From contig NZ_JACIDF010000004.1 of the NCBI RefSeq assembly GCF_014196195.1, forward strand, positions 310,001 through 374,000: DNA of 64,000 bases, written 5' to 3'. The stretch is from Anoxybacteroides rupiense. GTDB lineage: Bacteria; Bacillota; Bacilli; Bacillales; Anoxybacillaceae. The notes under the pieces are model-generated. The model was not told where the DNA came from, searched no databases, and worked only from the letters and a program-made list of their open reading frames with translations. Positions 63,419 through 64,000 of this stretch are shown piece by piece; positions within the stretch are counted from its first letter, which is position 1; every line of letters starts with the position of its first letter. A program made the position numbers and the translations under genes.

Positions 63419-64000
63419 TTAAGGCAGATCAATGAGCATTACCCGCGTATCGGTCTCAGCGGCTATTTTTAATTGAGGGGTTTGAGCCATTCGTGCAGAA
63501 TCTCGTTTATATAGATTAACCTCCTCGTTAACCTTCAATTCTCCATCAATCACAAACAGGAAAATGCGACGGCCGCTCTCCTGCTCAAATATGATCTCAT
63601 TTCCCGCTTCGATATCTGACAAATAGATGGTTAAATCCTGATGAATGTGCGCCACATTAGGAGATTGTGGATTTTTCGCTACAACAGGAAGCCATTGGTT
63701 TTTCAATTGGCTTATATCAAAGTCGGTTCTCTCATAAGACGGAGCAAGGCCTTGACGTTCTGGCAAAAACCAAAGCTGCAGCAAATTCACATCCTCTGTC
63801 GCTGATGGATTCACCTCAGAATGAACAATTCCAGTTCCAGCCGACATTCGCTGAATGCCGCCAAATGTAGTAACGGCCTCATTGCCTAAACTATCTTTAT
63901 GTTTCAGCTGACCGCTAAGCACAATCGACACAATCTCCATTTCTTGATGGGGATGTGCACCAAATCCACGAAGTGGTTTGATCACATCATCATTTAATAC
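63419..64000 (-). CDS. pirin-family protein (5' end beyond the window)
   Basis: At least 193 residues of a bicupin pirin (YhhW type). Metal ligands are in GFGAHPHQEMEI (two His) and GTGIVHSEVNPS (His and Glu). The reading frame stays open to the window edge, so the N-terminus is missing. Some pirins cleave flavonols such as quercetin; others are redox sensors. Adjacent to wrbA with a 42-base gap. Confidence 0.88.
   Translation of the reverse strand, partial: VLNDDVIKPLRGFGAHPHQEMEIVSIVLSGQLKHKDSLGNEAVTTFGGIQRMSAGTGIVHSEVNPSATEDVNLLQLWFLPERQGLAPSYERTDFDISQLKNQWLPVVAKNPQSPNVAHIHQDLTIYLSDIEAGNEIIFEQESGRRIFLFVIDGELKVNEEVNLYKRDSARMAQTPQLKIAAETDTRVMLIDLP

Overview
The window is chromosomal DNA of a spore-forming Bacillaceae, most likely a moderately thermophilic Parageobacillus/Geobacillus-type organism. 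This rests on spore genes (alpha/beta and H-type small acid-soluble proteins, SpoVR), strong AAGGAGG ribosome-binding sites with frequent TTG/GTG starts, a moderate G+C content, and two alpha-glucosidases that look like the known Geobacillus maltase and the P. thermoglucosidasius oligo-1,6-glucosidase. Gene order partly matches B. subtilis (yhcT-yhcU-yhcV, pgcA, yhcY-yhcZ-yhdA-yhdB, the yrk sulfur operon, the thi genes). The species is inferred from remembered similarity, not from a search. No phage, CRISPR array, rRNA or convincing standard tRNA gene was seen.

Layout. 0-6 kb: DUF445 protein YheB, two small unknown genes, a PucR-type regulator next to the sugar-importer ATPase MsmX, a zinc-ribbon protein, and a spore protein gene preceded by a cloverleaf tRNA-like sequence. 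6-10 kb: a TcyABC-type cystine importer, a CorC/CNNM-type membrane protein, and an unreported 27-residue membrane peptide gene. 10-18 kb: a nine-gene thiamine operon (tenA-ykoEDC-tenI-thiOSGF) under a TPP riboswitch plus terminator. 18-26 kb: an RlmI-type rRNA methyltransferase, BstA-like DinB protein, maltase, PanE-like reductase, and cstA-ybdD with a three-repeat operator candidate upstream. 26-32 kb: a class I ribonucleotide reductase operon behind tandem NrdR boxes and a cobalamin riboswitch; TerC and YkvA behind a yybP-ykoY manganese riboswitch; a Fur-regulated flavodoxin. 32-39 kb: a CatE-like dioxygenase and a large reactive-sulfur cluster (TauE, persulfide dioxygenase, several rhodanese and TusA modules, DsrE, a CstR repressor, glutaredoxin). 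39-46 kb: DUF202 protein, SpoVR, a BlaI/M56-peptidase/His-Met-rich lipoprotein module, sspH, a ferritin-like protein, DedA. 46-61 kb: yhdB, an MFS exporter, azoreductase, the YhcYZ two-component system, an SDR, PgcA, YhcV, oligo-1,6-glucosidase, BdbC plus a thioredoxin-like partner, YhcU, YhcT, an MpfA-like CNNM protein and YugP. 61-64 kb: an electrophile-defence set (YvgN, WrbA, pirin, cut by the window end).

Cis-regulation is the richest part. Three riboswitches are readable with their terminators, and there are candidate sites for NrdR, Fur, CstR, BlaI, CcpA/LacI, a LytTR-type activator and an MhqR-like regulator. Four copies of a dispersed palindrome of about 36 bp sit just 3' of minus-strand genes. 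The observations I rate highest are the cobalamin/NrdR double control of nrdAB, the self-contained BlaI-M56-lipoprotein module, the tRNA-like leader of the spore gene, the cstA triple repeat, the CstR cluster with its operators, and a hairpin between the Shine-Dalgarno and TTG start of the MpfA-like gene.
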